A DNA stretch of 64,000 nucleotides. Origin: Amycolatopsis sp. QT-25 (lineage in GTDB: Bacteria > Actinomycetota > Actinomycetes > Mycobacteriales > Pseudonocardiaceae). Below the pieces are notes generated by a model. That model made no database searches, was not told the DNA's origin, and saw only the letters and a list, made by a program, of their open reading frames with translations. Position numbers and translations under genes: made by a program. The stretch's first letter is position 1, and each line of letters begins with the position of its first letter. Shown here one piece after another: positions 53,709 through 61,906 of this stretch. The DNA lies in the NCBI RefSeq assembly GCF_029369745.1, contig NZ_CP120210.1, positions 3,906,001-3,970,000 on the forward strand, read 5' to 3'.

Positions 53709-53734
53709 GGAATCCTCTGACCCCCATCGTCGTT
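53709..53734 (+). promoter_or_regulatory. SigR-type promoter of rbpA
   Basis: GGAAT (53709-53713) and GTT (53732-53734) separated by exactly 18 bp match the sigma-R consensus GGAAT-N18/19-GTT of Streptomyces. It is placed about 50 bp before the rbpA start. The Streptomyces rbpA gene is a known sigma-R target. Confidence 0.75.
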
Positions 53735-53790
53735 GCATAGGGTGAGCATCACCCTGGCTCCACCCGGAGCTGACTGAAAGGACCCCCATC

Positions 53791-54138
53791 ATGGCCGACC
53801 GTGTTCTCCGTGGAAGCCGGCTGGGAGCGGTCAGCTACGAGACCGACCGCAACCACGACCTCGCGCCCCGCCGCACCGTGCGCTACGCCTGCCCCAAGAA
53901 CCACGAGTTTGAGGTGCCGTTCTCCGACGATGCCGAGATCCCCTCGGTGTGGGAGTGCAGGCTGCACGGCAGCGAGTCCGAGATCGTGGACGGCGGGCAG
54001 CCGGAGCAGAAGAAGGTCAAGCCCCCGAGGACGCACTGGGACATGCTCCTGGAGCGTCGTTCGATTCCGGAGCTCGAAGATCTGCTCAACGAACGTCTCG
54101 CCGAGCTGAAGGGACGCAGGACCACCCGGTCCGCCTGA
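53791..54138 (+). CDS. rbpA: RNA polymerase-binding protein RbpA
   Basis: A 115-residue protein. It starts MADRVLRGSRLGAVSYETDRNHDLAPRR, then the core domain with CPKNHEFEVPFSDDAEIPSVWECRLHG (Cys-rich, zinc-binding in some members), and the sigma-interaction segment RTHWDMLLERRSIPELEDLLNERLAEL. RbpA binds RNA polymerase with the principal sigma factor, stabilises open complexes, and in Streptomyces affects basal rifampicin tolerance. It is essential in many actinobacteria. A SigR-type promoter precedes it and a strong hairpin follows. Confidence 0.97.
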   Translation: MADRVLRGSRLGAVSYETDRNHDLAPRRTVRYACPKNHEFEVPFSDDAEIPSVWECRLHGSESEIVDGGQPEQKKVKPPRTHWDMLLERRSIPELEDLLNERLAELKGRRTTRSA

Positions 54139-54171
54139 CGCACGGCACAAGTAGCTAGCCCCACCAAGAAC

Positions 54172-54212
54172 CGGCGAAGCCCCCGCGACCTCCCGCCGCG
54201 GGGGCTTCGCCG
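54172..54212. terminator. rbpA terminator
   Basis: 16-bp arms, CGGCGAAGCCCCCGCG and its complement, with a 9-nt loop, 33 bp after the rbpA stop. Confidence 0.9.
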
Positions 54213-54285
54213 TGTCACGAGGACTTGCCCGCCTGAGTACATGATGTGACTACTGATGCAGGTGGGCGAACGTGACGATCATCGA

Positions 54286-54340
54286 GTCCGTGAAGGCCTC
54301 CTTGAGGGACCCAGAGTCCCTCAAGGAGGCCTTCACGGAC
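54286..54340. repeat. Dispersed hairpin, GTGAAGGCCTCCTTGA class
   Basis: Perfect 25-bp arms (left arm starts GTCCGTGAAGGCCTCCTTGA) around a 5-nt loop CCAGA, between the convergent rbpA and SDR genes. The inner GAAGGCC/GGCCTTC theme is shared with the hairpins at 8419 and 34830. rbpA already has its own terminator, so this one is not simply needed for termination. Confidence 0.8.
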
Positions 54341-54387
54341 CAGGCCAGGGGCCGGCCCGGTGATGGGCGGAACTCCGGGTGACCCGG

Positions 54388-55173
54388 TCAGCTGGGGAAC
54401 ATGCTGGTGACGTTGACGAAGGTGCCGGTGATCCCCATCGCGTCGTCCGAGGCGAGGAACGCCAGTGTGCGGGCGACCTCGGCGAGCCGCGGTGACCGCT
54501 TGGTCATCCGGGCCTCCCTGAGGCCGTCGAGGACGTTCTGCACCATCTCCGGGCTCGCGGGCAGCTGGTTGTTCACGGCGGAGAGCTTCTCGGGGGTGAA
54601 CGTCTCCGGGATTCCCGCGACCCAGATGCCGAGTGCGCGGACGCCGTACGGCCCGATTTCGACGGCGAGATTGCGCAGGTAGGTGTCGAGCGCGGCGTCG
54701 ACCGAACCGGTCGCGCCCATCACGGGGCTGCCCTGGGCGGATCCGCTGTCGAGAGCGAGGAGCACGCCGGAGCCCTGCGCGATCATGTGCCGGGCGCCCG
54801 CGCGGGCGGTGATGAAGTTGGTCGTGACGCCGGTGGTGATCGGGCGGACGAAGTCCTCGACCGACATCTCCACGAGCGGGGTGCCCTGGACGTCGCCGCG
54901 CGGGACGAGGTTGAGGGAGATGTCGAGGCTGCCGGCCTCGGTCACGACGGACGCGGCGTGCGCGTCGACGGCGGTCTCGTCCATGGCGTCCACGACGGCG
55001 ATTTCGGCCAGTCCCCCGGTCTTCTCGATCTCGTCGGCGAGCTTCGTCAGCGGGGGTTCATGGCGGCCGGTGAGGAAGACGCGGGCGCCGCGGGCGGCGA
55101 ACTCTTTGGCGACCCCGCCGCCGATCGATCCGCCCGCGCCGTAGATGACCGCGTTCTTGTTCTGGAGGTTCAT
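54388..55173 (-). CDS. SDR-fold protein lacking the catalytic Tyr-Lys
   Basis: A 261-residue Rossmann protein. The cofactor motif is AVIYGAGGSIGGGVAKEFA (GxxGxxG) with DAMD and NLVPRGD further on. Where classical SDRs have Y-x-x-x-K followed by AAL, this one reads TGSVDAALDTYLRNLAVEIGPYGVRA, so Tyr and Lys are replaced by Thr and Asp. It is either inactive as a dehydrogenase or works differently. It follows the sigma-factor gene on the same strand by 70 bp and is probably co-transcribed. Confidence 0.85.
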   Translation of the reverse strand: MNLQNKNAVIYGAGGSIGGGVAKEFAARGARVFLTGRHEPPLTKLADEIEKTGGLAEIAVVDAMDETAVDAHAASVVTEAGSLDISLNLVPRGDVQGTPLVEMSVEDFVRPITTGVTTNFITARAGARHMIAQGSGVLLALDSGSAQGSPVMGATGSVDAALDTYLRNLAVEIGPYGVRALGIWVAGIPETFTPEKLSAVNNQLPASPEMVQNVLDGLREARMTKRSPRLAEVARTLAFLASDDAMGITGTFVNVTSMFPS

Positions 55174-55243
55174 GAGCGTGTTCCTTCCGCGTGATCGGGT
55201 TTCGACCGTTGAGACGCGGAAGGAGCGTGGATCTCATCGGTCC

Positions 55244-56536
55244 TCAGCTGATCGTCAGCGGCAACCCGAAGGCGGGGAACAAATGCGGTTCGAAAGCGGT
55301 GATCTCCGCGACCTTCCCCTCCTCGATCCGCAACACGTCGAGCACCTGTGCGCGGTAGATCCGGGTACCCGGACGCCGGACGTAGCCCGCCGCGGCGGGG
55401 AGGCGGTTGGCGGTGGCCGGGAGGTGTTTCCATTCGCCGAAGTACGTCGGCGACGCGGGGTCGAGGGACTGTGCGACGAAGTCGAGGAAGACGTCGCGGC
55501 CGGAGAACCACAGCGGGTTCGGCGGCATCGTGACCAGCACGTCCTTCCTCAGCAGCTGGGCCATGACCCGGCTGTCGCCACTGCCGGTGGCGGCGGCCAT
55601 GTACCGCCGCAGGATCGTTTGCTCCTCCTCGGTCGGCTGGACGTTCCGTGCCCAGTCGGTGCGGCGTTCCGGCAGGCGTTCGCGCAGGGTGGGACGGGCG
55701 CGCTGGAGTGCGCTGGTGACCGAGGCGACAGTGGTGTCCAGCAGTTCGGCGGTTTCCGCGGCCTTCCAGCCGAGGACGTCGTTGAGGATCACCACGGCCC
55801 GTTGCTTCGGCGGGAGATGCTGGATCGCGGCGAGGAAGACGAGTTCTATCGTTTCCCTGGTCTCGGCGATCTCACCGGGTTCGGCTTCCGCCGAGGGGAG
55901 CTGACTGTCCGGGAACGGCTGCAGCCAGGGCAGGAACTGCGGAGGTTCGCCTTGCTGTTCGACGCCGGGCAGCGAGTCGTACGGGCGCGGAATCCGTTTG
56001 GTGCGCCGCAGGAAGTCGAGGCAGGTGTTGGTGGCGATGCGGTAGAGCCAGGCACGGAAACTCGACCGGCCTTCGAAGCCCTCGCGGCCGCGCCAGGCTC
56101 GCAGGAACGTTTCCTGGACCAGGTCTTCGGCGTCGTCGTAGGACCCGGCCATGCGGTAGCAGTGCACGCGCAGCTCTCGTCGGTGCTGTTCGATCTTCCC
56201 GGCGAAGGCGACCTCGTCCACGGTTTCCGTCACGGGCACCGGTGTGACGCTTTCGTTTTCGGCCCGCAGCGCCAGTCGAGCGATGCGCCGCAACCTGCCG
56301 ACGTCGGAGGTGAGTGAGGTGAGGTCGGTGAGGAACACCTCCAGCGGCCGAGGCGCCAGCCGGTTCGCGGCGCGGCCGACCTGGGCGATGAGAGCGTCCA
56401 CGTCGGGGGCGGGGTCGTGCCGTGACCGGTAGGCCCGCTGGCGGCACGCGGCCGAGCAGTAGAGGGCCACACGCCCGCGCGAACCCGCTCTCGCCGGCAG
56501 TGGGCCCTTGCACATCCCGCAGACCTTGCCGGTCAC
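55244..56536 (-). CDS. ECF sigma factor fused to an N-terminal zinc finger
   Basis: A 430-residue protein. Residues 1-36 are a RQRAY-type zinc finger (KVCGMCKGPL ... LYCSAACRQRAYRSR), with a helical linker to about 100. Sigma region 2 follows: RRELRVHCYRMAGSYDDAEDLVQETFLRAWRGR and FRAWLYRIATNTCLDFLRR. Region 4 is LPPKQRAVVILNDVLGWKAAETAELLDTTVASVTSALQRAR at about 250-290. The rest is a SnoaL-like domain (MPPNPLWFSGRDVFLDFV) as in SigG/SigJ-type ECF factors. These lack anti-sigma genes and may be tuned by the C-terminal domain. The zinc-finger fusion is unusual. Confidence 0.9.
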   Translation of the reverse strand: MTGKVCGMCKGPLPARAGSRGRVALYCSAACRQRAYRSRHDPAPDVDALIAQVGRAANRLAPRPLEVFLTDLTSLTSDVGRLRRIARLALRAENESVTPVPVTETVDEVAFAGKIEQHRRELRVHCYRMAGSYDDAEDLVQETFLRAWRGREGFEGRSSFRAWLYRIATNTCLDFLRRTKRIPRPYDSLPGVEQQGEPPQFLPWLQPFPDSQLPSAEAEPGEIAETRETIELVFLAAIQHLPPKQRAVVILNDVLGWKAAETAELLDTTVASVTSALQRARPTLRERLPERRTDWARNVQPTEEEQTILRRYMAAATGSGDSRVMAQLLRKDVLVTMPPNPLWFSGRDVFLDFVAQSLDPASPTYFGEWKHLPATANRLPAAAGYVRRPGTRIYRAQVLDVLRIEEGKVAEITAFEPHLFPAFGLPLTIS

Positions 56537-56580
56537 GGCTCACCTTCCCCCGGAAACGTCACACGCGGTCGAGTCACGCA

Positions 56581-56955
56581 TTATGCGGCTCGGTACCCCG
56601 GGATGTCCTCGACACGGTGATACACCGCCAGACCGCGGGAGAGCGCGATGGCGACGTCCTGGTCGGCGCCGGTCGACTCCCCGGGCAGGCGCAGGACGGC
56701 GTCGCAGTGGTGCAGCAGCCTGTCGGCCGTCGGGTACATGATCTCCTTGGCGATCGGGTCGGCGACGGTCCGCCCGCCCGCGCCACGCAGCACCGGGAGC
56801 GCGACCCACTCGCCGATCATCGGCACGTGCCCGCTGCGGAAGATCGGCCACGCGGCCGCTTCGAGCCGGGCGAGGTTGCGGGCGAGGAGCTCGGGGTCGT
56901 CACCGGTCCCGGAGCGGAACGGCCCGGCGATGAGGATCAGCAGAGGTTTGCTCAT
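56581..56955 (-). CDS. DUF4406 / deoxyribosyltransferase-like protein
   Basis: A 124-residue protein starting MSKPLLILIAGPFRSGTGDDPELLARNLARLE. The fold resembles nucleoside 2-deoxyribosyltransferase-like DUF4406 proteins (IAGPFR and GHVPMIGEWVALP, ending LLHHCDAVLRLPGESTGADQDVAIALSRGLAVY). It may act on a nucleotide or nucleoside, but activity is not shown. It is divergent from the DeoR gene at 57008, which may regulate it. Confidence 0.75.
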   Translation of the reverse strand: MSKPLLILIAGPFRSGTGDDPELLARNLARLEAAAWPIFRSGHVPMIGEWVALPVLRGAGGRTVADPIAKEIMYPTADRLLHHCDAVLRLPGESTGADQDVAIALSRGLAVYHRVEDIPGYRAA

Positions 56956-57007
56956 GAACCGGAAGCCTAATGTGCAACAATCGGCAAGAACAAGGAGGAA
57001 CGTGCAC

Positions 57008-57772
57008 ATGTTGGCTGCGCAACGCCGCGACCTGCTGCTCGAACGCTTGAAGACCGAAGGCCGGATCGTGGCGAAGGACTTCGCCGCCGAACTCGGCATA
57101 TCAGAGGACAGTATCCGCCGCGACCTGCGGGAACTCGCCGACGCCGGACTCTGCCAGCGGGTCTACGGCGGAGCCTTGCCGGTCTCCCCCGCCACCGCGG
57201 ATTACGCGACGCGTATGGCCGTCAGCGTCGCGGGCAAGAACCGGATCGCGAAACGTGCGGCAGCGTTGATCCGGCTGGGATCGACCGTCATCCTCGACGG
57301 CGGGACCACCGCGCTCGCGTTGGCGAAAGCGCTCCCCGTCGACCTCGAAGCGACGATCGTCACGCACAGCCCCACGGTCGCGGCCGCGCTCGTCACGCAT
57401 CCGAAGGTCGAGGTGTTCCTGATCGGCGGACGGCTCTTCAAGCACTCGGCCGTCACCTGCGGAGCGACCGCGGCGGAAGCGGCGATGAGCGTCAACGCCG
57501 ATCTGTTCTTCCTCGGCGTCACCGGCGTGCACCCGCAGACCGGGCTCACCACCGGCGACTCGGACGAGGCCGCGATGAAACGCACCCTCGCCAAACGGGC
57601 GGCCGACACCTACGTGCTGGCCAGTTCGGAGAAGATCGGCGCGGCCTCGCCGTTCACCGTGCTCCCCCTCTCCGACGTCGCGGGCGTGATCACCGACGCG
57701 CCGCCGGGCGAACCGACGGTGAAGGAGCTGGGGAGGCTCGGGGTGAGCGTGCTGGGGGTCAGCTCTTCTTGA
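57008..57772 (+). CDS. DeoR/GlpR family regulator
   Basis: A 254-residue regulator. [56 protein letters not shown]-terminal DeoR sensor [33 protein letters not shown] and ITDAPPG, which binds sugar phosphates. ATG 57008 lies 9 bp after AGGAGG. It is divergent from the DUF4406 gene and overlaps ppm1 by 14 bp at the 3' ends. The effector is probably a phosphorylated sugar or nucleoside breakdown product. Confidence 0.92.
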   Translation: MLAAQRRDLLLERLKTEGRIVAKDFAAELGISEDSIRRDLRELADAGLCQRVYGGALPVSPATADYATRMAVSVAGKNRIAKRAAALIRLGSTVILDGGTTALALAKALPVDLEATIVTHSPTVAAALVTHPKVEVFLIGGRLFKHSAVTCGATAAEAAMSVNADLFFLGVTGVHPQTGLTTGDSDEAAMKRTLAKRAADTYVLASSEKIGAASPFTVLPLSDVAGVITDAPPGEPTVKELGRLGVSVLGVSSS

Positions 57773-58526
57773 CCAGCCCGCGAAGCTGCTGCCAGCGACG
57801 CTTGATCCCCCACAGGCCGACCAGAACGATCGCCTCGCGCACGACCGAACCGCTCATCTTCGACTGACCGACCTCACGTTCGGTGAAGGTGATCGGCACC
57901 TCGACCACCTCGAACCCGGCCAGCGCCGTGCGGAACGCCAGGTCGATCTGGAAGCAGTAGCCGCGCGAGGCGATCTCGTCGAGCGGGAGCTTCTCCAGCA
58001 CCGTGCGGCGGTACGCGCGGAAGCCCGCGGTGATGTCGTTGATCTTCGTGCCCAGCGCGATCCTGGCGTAGAAGTTGGCCCCCCAGGACAACGCCTTGCG
58101 CTGGAACGGCCAGTTCACCGTGTTGCCACCGGGAACGTAACGGGAGCCGATGGACAGATCGGCGTCCTCGAGTGCCGCCAGCACCCGCGGCAGATCCTCC
58201 GGCGCGTGCGAGCCGTCGGCGTCCATCTCGACGATGGTGGCGTAGTCGCGGGCGAGACCCCAGCGGAAACCCGCGACGTACGCGGCGCCCAAGCCCGCCT
58301 TCTCGGTCCGGTGCATGACGTGGATCCGCTCGTCGGCCCTCGCGAGCTCGTCGGCGACGTCACCGGTCCCGTCCGGGCTGCCGTCGTCGACGACAAGGGC
58401 GTTCACGTTCGGGAGTGCGTCGAGCAGACGTTCCAGGATCGGACCGATGTTCCCCCGCTCGTTGTACGTCGGGACCACCACCAGCACCGGGTCGATTTCC
58501 TGGGCCCCCCGTGGCGCCTGCGCCAT
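57759..58526 (-). CDS. ppm1: Polyprenol monophosphomannose synthase
   Basis: A 255-residue GT2 enzyme. It has [56 protein letters not shown] (DxD), [32 protein letters not shown] and [24 protein letters not shown], a clear dolichol/polyprenol phosphate mannose synthase. It makes the mannosyl donor for lipoglycan and glycoprotein mannosylation, including enzymes such as the GT87 and PIG-V proteins in this window. In Mycobacterium tuberculosis it is fused to Lnt; here they are separate adjacent genes. Confidence 0.96.
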   Translation of the reverse strand: MAQAPRGAQEIDPVLVVVPTYNERGNIGPILERLLDALPNVNALVVDDGSPDGTGDVADELARADERIHVMHRTEKAGLGAAYVAGFRWGLARDYATIVEMDADGSHAPEDLPRVLAALEDADLSIGSRYVPGGNTVNWPFQRKALSWGANFYARIALGTKINDITAGFRAYRRTVLEKLPLDEIASRGYCFQIDLAFRTALAGFEVVEVPITFTEREVGQSKMSGSVVREAIVLVGLWGIKRRWQQLRGLVKKS

Positions 58527-58552
58527 CCGCTTTTCCTCCGTGTTCCGGCGGG

Positions 58553-60145
58553 TCAGCCCGCCGCTTCCCTCGTTGCCTTGGCGGCGCTCGCGCGCCGGGT
58601 GCGGAAACGGTGCACGTACCCGCCGGTAACCCCGGCGATCGCCAGGGCCAGCAGCCCGTACTCCGTCGTCACACCGAGTAGATCCGACAGCGTAGTCTGC
58701 TGCCTCAGCGGTACGCGCCCCACCAGGGAGTCTGCGGTGAACAGGCTGGTGGAGGCCGTGATCGAACCGTCGGGCGCGACGATCGCGCTGACCCCGCTGG
58801 TGGCGGAGACGATTACCGCGCGGCCGTGTTCGACCGCGCGCAGCCGCGACATCGCCAGCTGCTGGTAGCTCATCTCCCCCGGTCCGTACCAGGCGTTGTT
58901 GGTCGGCACGACGAGCAGTTCCGCGCCGTCGGCGACCGACTCCCGGGCGGGGTAGTCGAACGCGGTCTCGTAGCAGATGAAAACGCCCACCTTGGTCCCC
59001 GCGACGGACAGGGCGGCGTTGGCGCCGTCACCCGGTGTCATGTTCGCCACGCTGTCGACGAACGGTGTCACCAGCTTCGCGAGCTCACGGGCCGGGACGT
59101 ACTCGCCGAACGGGACGAGCTGCTGTTTGGCGTAGCGCTGGCCCGGGCCGGTGACCGGATCCCAGACGAGCGCGGAGTTCTGCGCGCTCCCGTCCGGCAG
59201 GCGGACCAACGCGCCGATGATCGCCTGCGTGCCGTAGTCGCGGACCAGCTGATCGACACCGGTGTCGCCGGTGCGCATGGCCATCGCGGTCTCCGGCCAG
59301 ATCAGCAGATCGACTTTCGTGTCGCTCGCCTTGAGTTTTTCGAGCAGGCGAGCGCTTTCGGCGAGGTGGTCGTCCCGGAGCTCGTCGCGGCGGCCTTCCA
59401 GGGCCAGGCCGATGTCGGGGGCGTTGCCCTGCACCGTGGCGACGGTGAGTTCGCCGTGCTGCGCCTCGGTGCCGATCGTCGGCCACATCGCGAGACCCGC
59501 CACCACCGGCACCAGTGTCAGCGCGGACGTGGCCACCAGGGAGCGGCGCGGATCCGCGCCCTTCAGCCGCAGGCACAGCGCCGCGAGCCCGAAACCGGTC
59601 AGCACGACGGCGAGACCGACCAGCGGAGCGCCGCCGATCGAGGCCAGCGAGACGAAAGCGCCCTCAGGCTGGCTGAAGGCCACCCGGCCCCACGGGAACC
59701 CGCCGAAGGGGAACCACGTCCGCGGTGTCTCCAGCGCGATGATCACGAGGGCCGCCCACAACGGTCCGAGCGGAAGCCGCCACACCACGGTGGCGAAAGC
59801 CCCGCCGAAGCCGAGATACACCGAGAGCGCCATCGCCAGCCCGAGCCACGGCCACGGTCCGAAGCCGGGGCCGAGGAAATCCAGCAGCCACGTCAGCAGC
59901 GGCAGGAAGAACGCCACCCCGAACACGAACGCGTAGCCGAACGCGCCCCGGAACCGGCGTCCGTGCACCACCAGGGCGAAGCCGGTGAACGCCAGCGGCG
60001 CGAGCCACCACAACGGACGCGGCGCGAAACTGAGGTACAACGTGAAACCCGACGCCGCGGCGACGAGGAAACGCAGGAGCCAGGCGCGGGAGAACCGCTT
60101 CCGAGGCGCCGCTTCGGGATCCGGGTTCGTCACGGTCGTGGACAC
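58553..60145 (-). CDS. lnt: Apolipoprotein N-acyltransferase
   Basis: A 530-residue membrane enzyme with seven to eight N-terminal helices and a nitrilase-like domain. Catalytic parts are the Glu in [11 protein letters not shown], a Lys in the [18 protein letters not shown] region, and the Cys in [15 protein letters not shown]. It N-acylates the lipid-modified Cys of lipoproteins such as the one at 41230. It is followed by ppm1 26 bp downstream on the same strand, the two-gene form of the mycobacterial Lnt-Ppm1 fusion. Confidence 0.96.
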   Translation of the reverse strand: MSTTVTNPDPEAAPRKRFSRAWLLRFLVAAASGFTLYLSFAPRPLWWLAPLAFTGFALVVHGRRFRGAFGYAFVFGVAFFLPLLTWLLDFLGPGFGPWPWLGLAMALSVYLGFGGAFATVVWRLPLGPLWAALVIIALETPRTWFPFGGFPWGRVAFSQPEGAFVSLASIGGAPLVGLAVVLTGFGLAALCLRLKGADPRRSLVATSALTLVPVVAGLAMWPTIGTEAQHGELTVATVQGNAPDIGLALEGRRDELRDDHLAESARLLEKLKASDTKVDLLIWPETAMAMRTGDTGVDQLVRDYGTQAIIGALVRLPDGSAQNSALVWDPVTGPGQRYAKQQLVPFGEYVPARELAKLVTPFVDSVANMTPGDGANAALSVAGTKVGVFICYETAFDYPARESVADGAELLVVPTNNAWYGPGEMSYQQLAMSRLRAVEHGRAVIVSATSGVSAIVAPDGSITASTSLFTADSLVGRVPLRQQTTLSDLLGVTTEYGLLALAIAGVTGGYVHRFRTRRASAAKATREAAG

Positions 60146-60154
60146 TCCTGAACC

Positions 60155-61765
60155 CTAGGCCGCCCGGGTGAACACGTCGTGGATGACCTGCCCATCGCGG
60201 ACCGTGCGCAGGCAACGGGGCAGCGTCGCCCCTTCCGCCAGGTTCGGCAGCGGCGGGACACCCGCCCGCGGATCGGTCGACCAGCGCTGCACCCGCGAGT
60301 CCGGCGTCGCGACGACCAGGTCCGCGGCGTCCCAGATCGCGTAGTGCGCGGGAGCACCCGGAACCAGGCTGCCGGTGACACCGTCGTCGACCCCGGCGGC
60401 GCGGTGTCCCGCCCGGGTGTGGGCGGTGAACGACGCGCGAGCGGACAGCCCCGAGCCCGGGGTGCGGTGATAGGTCCCGGCGCGGACGGTGGCCCACGGG
60501 TCGACCGGCGTGACGGGGGCGTCGGAGCCGAAGGCGAGCAGGAGCCCTTCAGCGGCCATGGCGGCGAAGGGGTTGAGCGTCGCGGCCCGCCCGGCGCCAA
60601 GGCGCTCGGCGTACATACCCTGATCGCCGCCCCATTCGGCGTCGAACCGCGGCTGGACCGACGCGACCACGCCCCAGCCCGCGAGCGCCTTCGCCTGGTC
60701 GACGTCGATCATCTCGACGTGTTCCAGCCGGTGGTGCCGGGCGGCCAGCGCCCGGCGGCCGACGGTCTTCTCCGCGAGCCGGAATCCGTCGACGACCTCG
60801 GCGACGGCGGCGTCGCCGATGACGTGGAAACCGGCCTGGAGTTCGGCTTCGGTGCAGGCGCTGATGTGCTCGGCGATGGCAGGGGCGTCGAGGTAGAGCG
60901 TCCCCGAGCCGCCGGGCGCGTCGGTGTACGGCTCGTGCAGGGCGGCGGTGCGGGAGCCGAGTGCGCCGTCGATGAACAGGTCGCCCGCCACCCCCCTGGC
61001 GCCGAGGGCGCGGGCGGTGTCGACCCCGCCGCGTTCGCCCCAGTAGCCGATCACCTCCGGCAGTCCCGGTTCCGAGGCGAGCGCGAGCAGGTCGGTGAGG
61101 TCTTCGGCGCCGGAGATGTCCGGGCCCGCGCATTCGTGGACACTGACGACTCCGCGCGCGGCGGCTTCGGCGAGGAAGGCGCGCTGTGCTTCGCGGCGCT
61201 GCCGCGGCGTGATCGCCTCGCGTATCGCGGCACGCACGAGATGGTGGGCTTCACGGGTCAGCGGTCCATCGGCCGACCAGCCCGGTGCTTCATGCACTCC
61301 GGTGGCGAGCGCGACGAGAGCGCTGGAGACGAGCGCCGAGTGGACGTCCACTCGGCTGAGGTACACCGGGGTTCCGTCCGAGGCTTCGTCGATCTCCACG
61401 CGGCTGGGCAGCCTGCCGTCGGACCAACGGGATTCGTCCCACCCGTGCGCGACCAGCACCTGACCGGGCCGGACTGCGTCGCGGACCGCGGCCAGCAGTT
61501 CACCGGCACCGCGAATCCCCGCGAGGTTCAGCCCGGTGAGGTGCAAACCGGTCGCGGTGGCGTGGACGTGCGCGTCGACGAAGGCCGGGGCGACGAAGGC
61601 GCCGTCGAGGTCGAGCACCTCGGCGTCGGGATGCAGTACCTTGGCCGGCCCGTCCTGTCCCACCCAGACGACGATGCCGTCGGTGACCGCCATGGCGGTG
61701 GCGTCGGGAGCCGAGGGGCTGTAGATGCGCCCGCCGAGCAGGAGCGTGGTTCGCGCGTTCGTCAC
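60155..61765 (-). CDS. Amidohydrolase family protein
   Basis: A 536-residue metal-dependent hydrolase of the YtcJ-like amidohydrolase_3 group. It has GGRIYSP at the start, FVAPAFVDAHVHATATG (HxH), GWDESRW, HRLEHVEMIDVDQAKALAGWGVVASVQPRFDAEWGGD and GSDAPVTPVDPW. The GTG start at 61765 touches its GGGAGG site, so a slightly later start is possible. It lies just upstream of lnt on the same strand; this neighbourhood is conserved in actinobacteria. The substrate is unknown. Confidence 0.92.
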   Translation of the reverse strand: MTNARTTLLLGGRIYSPSAPDATAMAVTDGIVVWVGQDGPAKVLHPDAEVLDLDGAFVAPAFVDAHVHATATGLHLTGLNLAGIRGAGELLAAVRDAVRPGQVLVAHGWDESRWSDGRLPSRVEIDEASDGTPVYLSRVDVHSALVSSALVALATGVHEAPGWSADGPLTREAHHLVRAAIREAITPRQRREAQRAFLAEAAARGVVSVHECAGPDISGAEDLTDLLALASEPGLPEVIGYWGERGGVDTARALGARGVAGDLFIDGALGSRTAALHEPYTDAPGGSGTLYLDAPAIAEHISACTEAELQAGFHVIGDAAVAEVVDGFRLAEKTVGRRALAARHHRLEHVEMIDVDQAKALAGWGVVASVQPRFDAEWGGDQGMYAERLGAGRAATLNPFAAMAAEGLLLAFGSDAPVTPVDPWATVRAGTYHRTPGSGLSARASFTAHTRAGHRAAGVDDGVTGSLVPGAPAHYAIWDAADLVVATPDSRVQRWSTDPRAGVPPLPNLAEGATLPRCLRTVRDGQVIHDVFTRAA

Positions 61766-61836
61766 CCTCCCGAGTTTGCAGCGTGCGGACGACGACGTGA
61801 CCGGCGGGTCGGCATGACTTCGACACACTACGCAAA

Positions 61837-61882
61837 CAGGAATATTTACGTCTTCCGAACGATGTGACAGGATATTTTCACG
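61837..61882. promoter_or_regulatory. Direct repeats upstream of kamA
   Basis: CAGGAATATTTACG (61837-61850) and CAGGATATTTTCACG (61868-61882) start 31 bp apart, about three helical turns, in an AT-rich island before kamA and after the divergent amidohydrolase start. They look like tandem regulator sites, for example for an Lrp-type protein. Confidence 0.5.
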
Positions 61883-61906
61883 CGTTTCCGACGACGAGGA
61901 GTACAA

